Source: Erodium maritimum
Taxonomy: Eukaryota; Streptophyta; Magnoliopsida; Geraniales; Geraniaceae
Assembly: GCA_963921825.1 (NCBI GenBank)
Contig: OY997593.1
Location: 48,158,039-48,222,038, forward strand
Reading direction: 5' to 3'
Length of the DNA stretch: 64,000 bases
Made by a program: the position numbers and the translations under genes. Numbering within the stretch: position 1 is the stretch's first letter; the number at the start of each line of letters is the position of its first letter. Under the pieces are notes generated by a model. That model was not told the DNA's origin. It saw only the letters and a list, made by a program, of their open reading frames with translations, and ran no database searches. Shown one piece after another: positions 22,582 through 35,499 of the stretch.

Positions 22582-25238
22582 TGTGAAGACCGTCTCGTTA
22601 AAAAGTCTTGTTTTATTTATTTTCGTTCTATCGGAAAGTTGAAGTCAAAAATCAGTTTACTTCTTGGTTCATTTTTAAAAAAAATTGGAAAAAAGAAAAA
22701 GAAAAAAAAAAGGGTCTGGACCAGGCCAGGCCGACCCAGCCGTATTTGGGCCGTGAAGCCCATTTCGCACCTGAAGCCCAAGGGAGTCAGCGTCCCTTTT
22801 ATACCCATTTTAGGGTTTTGCTTCATTTTTCACGCGCAGCTCAATCCCTCTCTCCCTCCTTCTACTCCCTCATCGCAACTCCGGCCGCCCCACTCGATCC
22901 CGACCAGCTTCCTCTCACCCTCTCTTCTCGCCGGACACCCGCGTCTCAGTCCTCCGTCTCCCCTATCCTTCTTCTTCTCCGTTCGCCACCAAGCCCCCAC
23001 CGCCTCACTCTCCTTCGTCCGCCGTCGTTATCTCCCCCTTCCTCACGGATCTTCTCGAGCTCGCCGGCCACGGTGCTGAGCCTGTGTCTCGCTCCGTAAA
23101 GGCCGGTCTCCAGTTTCCTGTCGGAAGAAGCCCCAAAAGCAATCTCTCGGCTCTCCTTCTTCTCCGTCCTGACCCGCCGCCGCTGTCATCGATAGAGGCT
23201 AGACCGAGTCCCACCGTCGCCGCTCAAGTGCAGAGGCGAGGTGAGCTCGCCGGCGCGTTCACAGATCTGAGAGCCTCGTCCGGATTTGAGGTGGAGTGCC
23301 CTGCCGCGCCCACGGTCGCCGCCTCCGTCGTCCCTGTGTTCCCCTACGGTGAGCCCTACCACCGTGAGGTTTTGATCGGTCGGCTTCAATCCGAGTCCTT
23401 TCCCCTTCTTCACTCTTGTTTTTTTTTCTGAACTTCTGGATCTGACTTTGTTGATTCGAAACTGAAGAAATAGAGAATAAAAGAAAACAATTTAACTGAG
23501 TTTAAAAGAAAGGGTGTTAAATCGAAATTCATTTTCTTAAAATAAAAAGGTTGTAATTTGAAATGTGAACCAACGAATCTGTGTTCGGGTTTTAGAAAAA
23601 CGTGGATCGACTAAACCGAACGTTAAATCGGACCTTGAACGGGATAAAAGCGGAACGTCGAAACGGGTGCCTCGGGAAACGTGCACCGGTTTCGGTGCTC
23701 GGGTGCTCGAACCCGATTCGCCGTAATACCTCTTTTAGCCCGCTCGAGTCTAAAATACCACCTTTGAACTTAAATCGAATCTGTCGTAACCTTTTAAATC
23801 ATTTTGTGAAACCGGTTTTAATTGTGGCTTTCGTTTCAAACTAGAGTCCGGCTTTTATCGAAGAGAAGACCGGAGTTAAGTCCAGACGCGTACTTCGCCC
23901 TAGAAGACGATGTTGGACCGGTCGTCAACAGCTAGAAGACGCTGTTGTGGTATCGTTTCGGGGTAGGGAAGTAGCGGATACCGGTTTAATTGTGGAAAGT
24001 TACTAGTATGCATGCTAGGATTAATAAAACTGGAAAGACGTTTATATCAGATAATAACTAGACGAGTCGTAGTAACATGTAGGATGAGAACAACTGGAGT
24101 AGTCGATTGAACTGTGAACCTTTACGTTTGTACTTGGGAAATTGCCGTGTTGGTAGATCGGCCATGTCGAGCCGTAGGTTGCGTGTTGATTGATTACCTG
24201 TTGTTGTTTGATATGCCTGCCGTGTGAGTCGTTGTCGTTAGGGTTAATAGACAAGATTAGTATATCCGTTGAGCATCTTGTTGTTATGTATGGGCGAGTG
24301 TGCCGTGGTTGTGTTGATGTGAAACCCTTGGTTTTGTGATGGTCGGGTGAGTGATAGATCGACGTGACTGGTTGTGGTAAGACTATAGGGCTGGGTAAGC
24401 CGTGTTTAATTAGGACATTTGTTTTATTATTCTTGACGCTTTGCCCGAAGGAGTTCCGGGAAAGTTGTCTCACTTTTGCTTCGCCCGAAGGAGTTCCGGG
24501 GAAGTAGTCTCACCTTTGCCTTGCCCGAAGGAGTTCCGGGAAGGTTGTTTCACCTTTACTTTGCCCGAAGGAGTTCCGGGAAAGCCGTTTTCTTCTATCC
24601 TTTGCTTCGCCCGAAGGAGTTCCGGGGAAGTTGTCTCACCTTGTTTCACCTTTGCCTTGCCCGAAGGAGTTCCGGGAAGGCTGTTTTATCTATCCTTTGC
24701 CCGAAGGAGTTCCGGGAAAGAGATTTAGGCCGTTAGAGATTCTGGTTTGACTATTTGAGAGCGTCCCGTGGTTAGTTTGACTGTTAATAGTTGTGCTGTT
24801 TGGGTGGTTGTGAGCGTGGGTTGGTCTTGAGTTGAGGATGGTGGTTACGAGTTTCGTTAGAAATTAGTTGTGTGTTGTACTAGTATGCCCTAATTGGACG
24901 GTTACTCGTGGTGGTGAGCGCTTGCTTATAACCTTAACTACTTTTCCTACTGAGCGGAAGCTCACCCCTTACCTTGTTGTTTTTCAGGTTCTAAGCGGGA
25001 AGTGTACTAGCCGGATGCTCGACGCTTGGGGGCTACGAGGGTCCTAGGCTAGATAGTCTAGAGACGTACCGTTTTATTTGAACTGTTTTACCGTTGGTTT
25101 TTACCGAGCTGTGACTCGTGTGGTGTTTTAAAGTTTTTAAAATTATGAGATTGAGACTTATTGTCTTTATTTTTTTAAAATTATTATTGTTTTAGTTCAC
25201 GTCTCGAGTCCGGTCCAAACCGGATTTGGGGCGTGACA
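22582..25238 (+). mobile_element. solo LTR3 (long Ty3/gypsy-like LTR)
   Basis: Runs from TGTGAAGACCGTCTCG to GATTTGGGGCGTGACA and is flanked by perfect AAGCC duplications at 22577-22581 and 25239-25243. It is 2,657 bp. It is inserted in the coiled-coil coding part of the CACTA-2 gene, so it is younger than that element. It contains a minisatellite built on CCCGAAGGAGTTCCGGG (24439-24720) and the shared palindrome at 24951-24968. No primer site follows the right end. Confidence 0.92.
24439..24720. repeat. CCCGAAGGAGTTCCGGG minisatellite inside LTR3
   Basis: Six copies of GCCCGAAGGAGTTCCGGG are spaced roughly 45-65 bp apart, joined by variable T-rich spacers (GTTGTCTCACCTTTGCTT and similar). 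Apparent reading frames across this block are repeats of the unit, not genes. Confidence 0.85.
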
Positions 25239-27099
25239 AAGCCTTTCCTCCATCTCTTTGCGTTGCTCCTCCATTTCTTGCACGAACATGGCCTCATGCT
25301 CAACCATGCGAGTCTTCAACTCTTCTAACTCCTCAAAGAAGCTTACAGACCTCGCATTGGAGCACCCATCGACATGCTTCTCCCTCATCGTTGGGATGAT
25401 CACCTCCTTCCCGACACTGGATTGGAATCAACTTTTCTGTTGTTTTTCTAAGATTTGTTGGATGAGGGGTAGCTCTTCCTCCATAGTCAATGACTTGAGG
25501 ATAGTAGGGGATGAATCCTCGCCCGTGGTCACCTATGACACCGTCAACCTCTCACAAGCCGCTTCCATAATTAACTTGGCACTTTCGTAATGTAAATAGA
25601 ATGAAGTTTGAATAAGACTCGACGAAACATCATAGAATTAACCTAAAATTGTATTCACAAAACTACAAATGCTTATGTAACCTAAGGAAAGAGATTTACC
25701 ACTTGTTCTTTGGTGTGCTCGTAGAGGTCGTTTTCCTTATCGTAAGCCTCTATGTATGCATCGCAGTATGGAAGAAGGGAGTTTTTTTGAAGCCAAATTT
25801 TGACCCGGTCTTTGAATGTCATATTACCCCCGTAGTGAGCGTGAACGTTATTTTGTCGAGTTGAATCCCCACATTTGCTCAATTTCTACAACTTTTGTAC
25901 AAATGTTAGTTACAATAACAAACATGTTAAAAAATCATGCAACCACTATGAAATGCGTTCTTACATCGAATTCATGCGATTTAAAGTATCCGCGAAGCCA
26001 TAGGAACTGGTCCTCACGGTGTTCGAACTCGACCGTCGTGGACACTTCTGTATCCTGGTTCTCAGGGGTTTTGTGCTTCCTCACCCATCTGTCAATCCAT
26101 TTCCTTATGTCATGCTTCCTATCTCTAAAACGGCTCTGGTCGTTGTCATGACAAACTCTAAAAGCAGACAGTGGTGTTTCCTACTTGTGAACACAAACAC
26201 ACTGAGTAAAGGAAACACATTAGTAATTAACTACGAAACCTAAATAAATACCATAATGAGAACAAAAAGGTAATAATATACTTACACTTTAATGGTAAAA
26301 CAATAACTCCTTATCGTCATCATCCAAACTGTCAAAAGTTGGCTTGTTCATTGGCATGTATGTACGAATTATGGTGCTAATGGCTCGCACGACATCTTTG
26401 CGCTCTAGAGTGCCTCTGAGGCCCTTCCCATCATGCCCCAATTTAAACTTCCTTCCATCCTTCATGTCCTTCAATCGACGTTGGAGGTTTTTATTCATCA
26501 TCGGTCCTCTTTTGTCGGTCTTCTCCTTCGAACATGGCGGCCACATGCTCATCGTCTTCCACACCCCGAGGACAACAATGTTGGGGGAAGTCGGGCGGTT
26601 GTTTGTTGTGAAGGTTGCCTCGTCAATACTAACAAAAAGGCTTTCGCACTATCGTAACCTTCAGAATGATGGTGCTCAGGCTGCTATAGATTGTGAAGAG
26701 GAAACAACTTCTCCTCCCGATTATGTTTTCTCCGGAGTCGTTTGAGTGGCGACTAAGAAATGGAGTCCTGAAAAGGAAAGGGTGTTATTTTTTCTTCCCA
26801 TCCTACAAACTCATTTTCACGTTCACAAAAGGAGAAATCAATTCAATATATACACCATGATTGCACTTCAACATATCAATCCATAAATTTATTCAAGTAA
26901 TTCTCAAGTCACATAAAAAAATCAATCTATCAGTTCTCACAGTTGAATGTTTGTACTTCCATAAAGTCATACATCAATTCACAATATCAATATTTGTCAT
27001 CAATGCCTCACATTACCATATCAATTCCTAAATCTCTAAAAATAAATGTCAATACCTACATCACACAATGTTGGACAAAAAAATTATGGCTCACATGAA

Positions 27100-27580
27100 T
27101 CCCTCCCCAAATCTCAGCTTTTTGTTGGTTAGTTTGTTGGGATGCAATTCCTTCAAAATGCCTTGATAGTAAATAGTTTCAATCTCAATCTCCAACAAGT
27201 CATTTGTCCTGTTTGTAAAAATGATTTTGAAGATGGAGCTCATATTCTTATGCACTGCCAAAAAGCCTGGCAAGTCTGGGGTTATATATGTCTATGGAGG
27301 GGAATTAGTTGGGTAGTCCTAGGAGCAATCAAAGACCTATTCTCCATTTGGCCAAATTGTTTTAATCACAGGCTAAAACACTCTGGGGGCTCTCTGGCTT
27401 ATATTGCTTGTTGTGAGTTATAGTTGGCTAGGAACTTGGTGGTGTTTCAAGCCATAACATTGTCAGTAGAGGAAATCTTTCAGAAAATTGTTAATCAATC
27501 CTCCAACTGGATTTGGCCAAAATTCAAGAAAGTGGACATTTTATCTCATTTCATCAATGGAGAGTGGCTCCCTCTTCTTG
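27100..27580 (+). pseudogene. LINE ORF2 C-terminal fragment (zf-RVT)
   Basis: The translation gives, in two frames, PKISAFCWLVCWDAIPSK followed by CPVCKNDFEDGAHILMHC, then AWQVWGY and WRGISWVV. This is the zf-RVT pattern (C-x2-C, then H-x3-H-C) that follows the reverse transcriptase in plant LINEs. The downstream bases continue in the expected style (WLARNLVVFQ, then NWIWPKFKK) after a stop at 27421. Several frame breaks are present. Confidence 0.7.
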
Positions 27581-28544
27581 TGTGAAGGCATACTTATCCT
27601 CCTCTACTTACATCCTTCTTCAATAACAATTTGGGTAATATTAGTACCCTTGGGGTGCTTCTTCTAGAGACTTTGGTTGTTTGGTCTGTTAGGCACAAAT
27701 GAATATTTGGCAGGACCAGTGAGGCATCTTATCGATTATTGCATTTTTTAACAGCTATAATTCTTCATTATCTCCACAAATACAGAGTTGGGGTATGTGA
27801 TATTTCTGAGGTGCCCATTTACAACGTTGGACTTTTCTTGCAACACAAATAACCCAGTTGAAGATGGATATTTATTGGTATGCTGACCTGCAATATAGTT
27901 CTTTGTCTTAATTGGTTTTGGGGGTGGTTGGGTGAGATTATTGGTGTGAGGTTGTGCGTTGCTCTTTTGAGACTTGTTCTGTCTCTTCTGGTTATGGGTG
28001 TCTTTTCTTATAAATGTGTGTGGGTAGCTTCCCTTACTGCTTTTGAGGAACAAATTTTACTTCTTTTTGGGTCTTGGTGTGTGGGTATGATTTTTGTTTT
28101 AGGTGCTGAGAGTGTGTTTTCATGTATCCCTTTTCTTGTTGGCTCCTTCTGTGTTTTGTTTTGGACTTATGAAGGGATTCTCACCTTCAAGATTGATAGT
28201 GGAATCCTCAGATTCTCGTTGGTTTCTTAGAATACAATTACACTACCTTTCCTTCACACAGTAGTTACATGACTTAGGCTTATGGACTCCACCAGCAACT
28301 TTTCAAACACAACTTGGTGAATGAATTATTAGTTCATGATCTACCTCTTTGTCCTTTTAGGCTTTCAATCTTATGCAGTATTTCCTTGTATTCAACTGGT
28401 TGTGTATTTGTGGTTTCATTTTCTTACCCTCATGTTTGGGGTGCCCCATTTCTAACTTGATTATTAGTTGGTTGTAATCTCTCTTCGTGTAAATAGTGCG
28501 CTTTTGTCCCCTTAATTGAGTTTTTGGGTTCTTAACGTAACCTT

Positions 28545-31470
28545 TGTCACGCCCCAATTTCAGTAAAACCGAACTCGGGACGCGAACGTTTAAAACAATA
28601 AAACATTTCGAAACTTTTTAAATAAATCACTTTAAAACCACCAATTAGCTCATCAAAAGAATAATTTACTACTCAAAAGTACGTCCCACAACGGACAAAA
28701 TACAAGTGTACGTCGCTAGACTCAAAAGTAAACCCGGACTCCCGCTCCTAGCTCTTCAAGCTTCGGAAGCTCACCTACTCCAATCTGCGACCAGTACCTG
28801 TAGGAAAACCAGCTAGGGGTGAGCGTTCGCTCAGCACCACGGATAACAGACTGACTACGGCATACTTAGCAGACAATGCCGGTAACACCAACAACAACCC
28901 GACTAACACACACAACAGTTACCTTCCTCAACCGACTCCACACTCGGACACCTAAAGTAGACCCGACACAACGATCACGACCTCTTCCAAGGACACAAAA
29001 GACAACCACGCAACACCCAAGATCACAAAGGATCGCACACCAAACAAGATCACAAAGGATCGCACTCCTGTCAGCTGCTCAGTGCCGGTTGCTAACCGGC
29101 TGGGCTCGAGCCTGCCCCACGCACTTTACCGATCCGTGTCAGGCTCGAGGCGGTCGACCTGTTGGCGATATACTGAGCTACTTTTCCGATATCTAGTCGG
29201 CAGGGGAGCAACCCTCCATCGCCTAAGAATGCTCAACCTGCCGATCCCTGTCAGGTCAGGCTAGCTAAAGAACGCTCGACTTTGCCGATCCCAGACAGGC
29301 AAGCCAGCCAACCTCCGCGCAAACACAATCACAAACAAAGTTCAACAAATAGCAACAAGACCGGTTTAACACTCCATAGGCACTCATGGCCACCCAAGAC
29401 ACCAACGGTAAAACACGGGTTCAACAACCGCACGGGCACTCATGGCCACCCAAGACACACCAACAGTAACTCACGGGCTCAACAACCCCACGGGCACTCA
29501 TGGCCACCCAAGACTCCAACAGTAAAACACGGGCTCTCATGGCCACCCAAGACACAACCAGTAACTCACGGGCTCAACAACCCCACGGGCACTCATGGCC
29601 ACCCAAGACTCCAATAGTAAAACACGGGCTCTCATGGCCACCCAAGACACAACCAGTAAAGTACGGGCTCTCATGGCCACCCAAGACTCGAACAGTAAAA
29701 CACGGGCTCTCATGGCCACCCAAGACATAAACTAAACAATCAACCTTCGGGCATGGTCATATGCCTCCAGTAATTTTAATATCGATAAGTTCACTGCTCC
29801 TACGACACTACTAAGTGTCACATGCATTTCTAATGTTCGGTACGTTCTCGTATCATACAACACTACCCGGTGTCGCCTGCCTTCCTAATATTCGATAAAC
29901 CTACTTAACCCACGACACCCCGGTGTCACATGCAGTTCTACTATTAACTTTCCCTAATCAGGGCCGAGATCCGGCTACTTTTCCCTACCTCGTATGCTTT
30001 CTCCAAAAGCGCACTAACAAGCTCCAGCGTGATCTCGATCACTCGCCTAGCTTTCCCTTTCCTCGGTCGGCAGCACGATCTAATAAGAACACAATTTAAA
30101 TACTTTTAAGTTCGCACACATAAACTGGAATTTAATAAACTTGACGCCCAAAAGTAACCCCGACAATGTCGATCACTCCCAAACTTCCCAATTACTCAAC
30201 ATTGTCGATAATGGACCCGGAAAAGCCCGATTCGCTCGACATGGCGAATCTGCCCGGGTTTTGAAAAGTTCTTCCGGGGCTTCGAAAATTCCCGTGTTCG
30301 TTTCTACGGTCTTAAAATAATTCAAGGGTTCCTATGCACTCGACGGAATCCGATTCCGACTTCCGAGTAATTTAATTAGCGTTCCAAGTTTCTAAACCCG
30401 TCAATTACAACTTTTACAATTTAATTCCAAATTTTGATCCGGTTGTAGATTAATGATTCGGGGAACGTCCTAACCCACACGAACACGAAACCCGAACACC
30501 CGAGCACGTGGGCCCCACCCGGCCAACCTTGGCCGTGGGTGGCTAGGGCTCAAATGGGCCCGGCCCACCATGGTGGTGGCCGGCCCTAGCTCCAGCCAGC
30601 CACCCCATGGCCGGCCGGCCACCCTATATGGTGGCCGGAGCTCCCCCCGAGCTCCCGGTCACCGGAAAACGTCACTCTTCACTCCAAAACGTCTCAAACG
30701 ATCCCCAATCCTCAATACAACCCTAAACTACTAGATTTACTCAAACCCTAGCTTTCAAAATTAAGCAAAACGAAGATCGGATAGTAGCTCACCGTAGAGA
30801 ATGTCGAGGTGAGCTTGAATCTTCGAACTTTGAGACGATCCAACGGTTAGATGTTCGTGAATAATGGCAAAACCCTAGCCAACCCTTCTCTTTTCTCTCT
30901 TCTTCTCTCCTTCTCCTTCTCTCTCTAAAACTAACACTTTTTCTCTTCTTTTTTTCTTTTTGAAATGGTGTGGCCGAACACCCTATAGGGTGTCTTCCTT
31001 GTCTTGTCCAAACCTAACACCACCACTTGTTTGACAAGTGGCAAGGTGGGTCCCACACCTTTTTGGAAAATATCTTCTAGATATTTTTCCAATCAGATTC
31101 GCGAAATTCAGACGTTTCGGGCCCCGAACGGGCACTTTTTCCAAGAAATTACGAACCTTCACGGGCTACAAGGGAACGGCTCAACTAAGACCGCTGCAAT
31201 GACGGCTAAGCTTTTTGGATCCAAAACGGTCCTCGAATGGACCAAAACGTCGCTCGGTTGACTTTTCCAACGAAAAGTCAACATTTCCCAAATTGGTCAG
31301 AAAGTCGCCCTGAGTCCCCCGGAACTCACTTTGGTCGATATCGGGGTCAACTTAAGTCCAATATGACCCTCGGGGTCAATTTTAGGTTCAATTAGGTGTT
31401 TGTCTTACAATTTTTAAATTTTCCTATTTTTCGCAGGTTTGACTAGCGTTGACCGGGAGTGGTTATTACA
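28545..31470 (-). mobile_element. solo LTR4 (long Ty3/gypsy-like LTR, same subfamily as LTR7)
   Basis: Plus strand begins TGTCACGCCCCAATTTCAG and ends GGGAGTGGTTATTACA, with perfect ACCTT duplications at 28540-28544 and 31471-31475. At 2,926 bp it is longer than the related LTR at 41317-43133 (1,817 bp), with which it shares both ends and long inner blocks. The extra length includes the minisatellite at 29380-29730 and the region around it. The insertion lies in the 3' part of LINE-2. Confidence 0.92.
29380..29730. repeat. CTCATGGCCACCCAAGAC minisatellite inside LTR4
   Basis: CTCATGGCCACCCAAGAC recurs eight times, with alternating spacers (CAACAGTAAAACACGGG or CCAGTAACTCACGGGCTCAA). It explains the long repetitive reading frames on both strands. 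Confidence 0.85.
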
Positions 31471-31533
31471 ACCTTTGTACTCCTCTTTTACCTCAGAAGA
31501 GGTTTAATCTACATTTGTTTTGCTGATAAAAAA

Positions 31534-31994
31534 AATCATTTCTCATTATATGAAAATATATTTCACATTCTGTGATAGTCATTATTATAAATCCAATTGT
31601 ATTTTTTCTATTATGTAGAAAAAATGGTTGTCCTATTTTGTTAGATGAGGAATTTAATTTTGAAGGTCTTATTACGGAACAAGCCCACATATGAAAAAAA
31701 AATCTATCGGTTATTTGTCGAATTAAAAGTTTTTTTGGCGACGAGTCATCATCATTAGACGGTGAAGTAGTACATGTAGTTAATGATAGCACTATTGAGG
31801 AGTTTGAGCAACACTTGGATATTTTGTTTTCTTAGTTTACAATTTCCACTTTGTGATGATAACATTTCATATTCATGTTCTTAAAAGACTTATAACATTT
31901 GCCAATATGTTGCCAAATATAGCAATAGGTGTTGATATTTTTTAAGTGATTCATTTTGAATGAGTAGATTTATATTTATTCTTCACATAGATTA
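31534..31994. other. AT-rich spacer, no gene recognised
   Basis: Lies between the LINE-2 tail and MULE-2. A short frame near 31730-31835 (DGEVVHVVND...) is not long enough to assign. Confidence 0.3.
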
Positions 31995-33662
31995 GAGAAG
32001 AAATCAAATAGAAACCACTCCTTAACGTAAAAACTATGTGTACCAATCCAAGCCATTCATTTTAAGAATGGATGAATGAGATGCAATTGATTTGTTGACT
32101 TGTTGACTGCAAAAAAAAAACAACACTTTTTAATAAGTGGTAAGGGGTTTTTAGTAAAACCATCATTTTTTTCTACCAATTCACTAATTTTATTTTTCCC
32201 GCTTCGTTTGAACTCAGATTGGCTTCAAACTTGTGTCATTAGTTTTTTTTTGTCAAGAGCTTTCTATCAAGATCAGTCATGAATATATTTTGAAGCACGA
32301 AAAAAAAAATTATTTCGGGGCTGATTTTAAAAAAAAAGTTAAGTCTGGTTAATTTTTATCAACACTATACACTAAGTTTATCAACACTATACACTGAGTT
32401 TATCAACATTGAACACTAGTTTTATCACCTCATTTTCCAAAATCGAACATGATTTTTATCACATCATCACATGGTTGTTTATGAACACTAAGCACTAGTT
32501 TTATCAACACTAAACATTATGTTTATCATTAAATTACATGTGTTTTTATCATCCAATCACATGTTTTTTTATTAACACTAAACTCTAGGTCATCACCCTT
32601 ATTTCGGGGCTGATTTTTAAAAAAAGTTAAGTCTGGGTAATTTTTATCAACAATATACACTTGGTTTATCAACATTGAACACTATTTTTATCACCTCATT
32701 TTTCAAAATCGAACATGATTTTTATCACATCATCACATGTTTTTTTATGAACACTAAGCACTAGTTTTATCAACACTAAACATTATGTTTATCATTAAAT
32801 TACATGTGTTTTTATCATACCATCACATGTTTTTTTTATCAACACTAAACTCTAGGTTATCACCCTTATTTCGGGGCTGATTTTTTTAAAAAAGTTAAGT
32901 CTGAGTAATTTTTATCAACACTATACACTGGGTTTATCAACACTATACACTAGGTTTATCAACACTGAACACTAGTTTTATCACCTCATTTTCCAAAACC
33001 GAACATGATCTTTATCACCTCATCACATGTTTTTTTATGAACACTAAGCACTAGTTTTATCAGCACTAAACACTATGTTTATCAATAAATTACATGTGTT
33101 TTTATCATCTCATCACATGTTTTTTTTATCAACACTAAACTCTACTTTATCACCCTTATTTTTAATTGAACATGATTTTTATCACCTCATTATCTGTTTT
33201 TTATCACCCCAACACATGTTTTTTATCAACATTTAGCACTAGTTTGATACCCCGATATAAAAAATTTATTAGTGAAGATTTATCAACACTCAACATTGTT
33301 TTTATCACCCCAATATAACTTTTTATTTTCGTGCTTCAAAATATATTCATGACTGGTCTTGATTTAAAGCCCTTGGAAAAAGAAAAATATTGGCGCAAGT
33401 TTGAAGCTAATCGGAGTTGAAATGAAGCGGGAATGATTAAATTAGTGAATTGTTGAACAAAAAAATGGACACTTGTCCACATGACACCATGCTATTACAA
33501 TTATGCCCTTGCTTGTGTGAGAAATGAAGAAAGTGTCGTGAGATTTGGTGGAATTGAGGTGATGATGTGGCATTATGGTGAATGTTGGATCTAAAGGGTG
33601 CGTGACTAGAATTGGTTCACACAGTTTTTAGGATAAGAGGAGTTTCTATTAGATTTCTCCTC
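31995..33662. mobile_element. MULE-2: second copy of the long-TIR Mutator-like element
   Basis: Left end GAGAAGAAATC and right end GATTTCTCCTC match the ends of MULE-1, and the long inverted arms match inward in the same order. It is 1.67 kb and uninterrupted. The flanks (ATAGATTA on the left, ATGATTATG on the right) are similar but not identical, so the target duplication has decayed or the boundary is slightly misplaced. The core carries about three copies of a 270-290-bp repeat against two in MULE-1. Confidence 0.8.
32305..33175. repeat. 270-290-bp tandem repeats in MULE-2 core
   Basis: TTATTTCGGGGCTGATTTT marks unit starts at about 32310, 32600 and 32868. Each unit contains the same series of TTTATCAACACT and TTTATCACCTCATT motifs. 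Confidence 0.8.
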
Positions 33663-35499
33663 ATGATTATGTTATTTCTAGTTAATGTGATGCACATATT
33701 AATGGCCTCCTTTATCGTTGAATACATGTTTTATACTTTACTATTATAACAATTATCTATTTTTTAAATATTCACCGTATATGCTTTTTTTATCAGCGAA
33801 TGCATATTTATAAATGAAACCTCTTTCAGAGGTAGAAAATGAGTACAACTAAGTTCTAATACATAACTCAAACAACAACAGATATGAGCGTGCGACAGGC
33901 ACCTCGAATAGAGAACCACCAGATACATGAAGGAGCCTTACTATGTAAGGAACCTAAACAACCCAACAAGGGTGCAATCCATATTCATGAAGGAGCATTC
34001 ATATGTAAGGAACCTCGACAACCCAACAGGGTCCAAACCAGATAACAAAGGTCTAAAAACCATATTTTACAAACTTGAAACCCAAAACAAGTAAATAAGA
34101 AAATAGGTCTAGAACCCTGATTTTACAACCACAAAGCACATCAGAGTAAAAAAAGGTCTAAAACCCTGATTTTTCAACCATGAAGCCCAAAGCTAACTTG
34201 AAACTACCCAAATATTTTCCTCAGATTGAAGAGCACCCTGTCTCAACAAAACCATAAACTTCTCACACAAGGAGAAAGACGGTCACTAATAAGTCGGCGG
34301 CCTACACCGCAAATGACAGAGACATATTCAGAGGGAAAAACCCACCAAAACTCACTAAACACTAGATCGAAACTGCAGGTAATCAACCAATAGGCACAAT
34401 TTCCAAAACCACTCACCGACGACCAACACCTATAAACCGGGGAGCCCATACCAATGAAGTGGAAGGGAACCGGTGAGAACCAAGCAGAAATGATACAAGG
34501 ATTGCGAGGGGATAAAAACACTAAGGAAAAGTAAACCTCAACTGAAAATGAGCATCACCTGAGCAAAGCACATTCGAGTTTGGGCCAGCACCACAACATC
34601 CAAAGAAGCGACAATACACGAACAGAAGCACACTGATCTAAAACCAGGGAGGTCGAGAAATGCGTCACACGTAGGATCTACGTTGAGTCGCTGGAAAAAC
34701 ACCGATATAGAGATGAAAGAGCCGGAGTACAACTAATGAAAACCCGGAGCAACTCGTTCATATCTACTACGATCTATAACCTGGATGGTTGAGAAGTGTG
34801 TCATATGCCAAATTTGGAGCGAGACGTTTGACGCTTCATCGGGGACGAGACCTGAGCCACTGAATTAGCTACCACCAGAATCAACTGATCATGAACAGAA
34901 ACTGCTCGGAGCCGACGACTAAGGACGAATCTCCGGCCACAAAGGCTGAATGTGGAGAAGAGGTTGTAGATACAGAAGCATCTTGTCGGAGCTCCACTAC
35001 ACACAGAGTTGCACCAACGGTAATAGTCCACGATCACACTCAAAACACACTAGGACTTAAAATCGCTTTGTTGACCTTACCATCCGAGCTCACATAACCA
35101 AGCAAACACATAAGGGGCAAGGAGGAGCAAACCATCATTAGTCGGGAAATGAGCTCCGACCACAAAGGGCTGAACAAGGACAGAGCAAGGGGGAGAGGGA
35201 TCGCTCAGAGTAGAAACAGAGCAGACTCACAGCTCATGTCGGTCCAAGAAGAGTTGGAGACGGTTGGAGGCCACGAACCCTAAGCCCGTGAGCACCAACA
35301 CGAGGGAGAAGGAGCCATGCGAGTCCGCCACAAAGAACTCTAGATTTGCAAGTAACGCACCGAAGCTGAGCAGTTGCAAGACCGGATTTGAGCCACCATC
35401 GTGACGAGTCGACTTCACCATACTCGAGGACCACCAAAAGCGACAAATTTGTAGAGGCGGAGCAGAGGAAGATTACACTACACCAAAAGTTCACATCAG

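Larger units (their letters stand above)
22384..26750 (-). pseudogene. Transposase_24-like CACTA protein, split by LTR3
   Basis: Minus-strand pieces in order: 26564-26289 (RGPMMNKNLQRR, DGKGLRGTLERK, then a donor-like GTAAGT); 26195-25975 (SRFRDRKHDIRKWIDRW, FLWLRGYFKSH); 25882-25682 (CGDSTRQNNVHAHYGGN, MTFKDRVKIW); and 25590-25240 (KLIMEAACERL, then a heptad-rich coil FFEELEELKTRMVEHEAMF). The coil stops at the LTR3 insertion and resumes at 22581 downwards as LATQAAQQVKLQEMFTMF, followed by a Pro/Thr/Ser-rich tail. Layout (DNA-binding region, then coiled coil) fits the plant Transposase_24 family of CACTA second proteins, which bind subterminal repeats. Stops and the LTR make it inactive. 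The family call is from memory of the fold pattern, so moderate. Confidence 0.6.
21679..27080 (-). mobile_element. CACTA-2: partial CACTA (En/Spm) element
   Basis: A terminus reading CACTATTGCTGATAAG at 21679 is followed by a dense array of subterminal repeats (21700-22160) of the form ACCAACGGATC / ATCCGTTGGTAAAGT in both orientations, a layout typical of CACTA ends. Further in, on the minus strand, lies a Transposase_24-like gene broken by solo LTR3. No matching right terminus (TAGTG with the same inner bases) was found before LINE-2 begins at about 27085, so that end is deleted or replaced, and the right limit given is approximate. Confidence 0.65.
27085..31533 (+). mobile_element. LINE-2: 3' part of a LINE, split by LTR4
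   Basis: The left part (27085-27560) encodes the zf-RVT end of a LINE ORF2. The element then runs through a T-rich 3' region and, after the LTR4 insertion, ends at 31511-31533 with TTTTGCTGATAAAAAAAA, the common 3' end of plant L1-type LINEs. The 5' part of the LINE is missing, as usual for 5'-truncated insertions. I did not find the target duplication. Without the LTR it is about 1.5 kb. Confidence 0.7.

Noticed and set aside
24439..24720. Regularly spaced repeats considered as a CRISPR array
   Set aside because: Plant LTR minisatellite with spacers of variable length that are similar to each other; no cas genes and eukaryotic context.
24441..24736. Two overlapping repetitive frames in LTR3
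   Set aside because: They are translations of the CCCGAAGGAGTTCCGGG minisatellite, not a repeat protein gene.
29282..29730. Repetitive frames with WPPKT-type units in LTR4
   Set aside because: They are translations of the CTCATGGCCACCCAAGAC minisatellite; the same DNA is open in several frames and on both strands.
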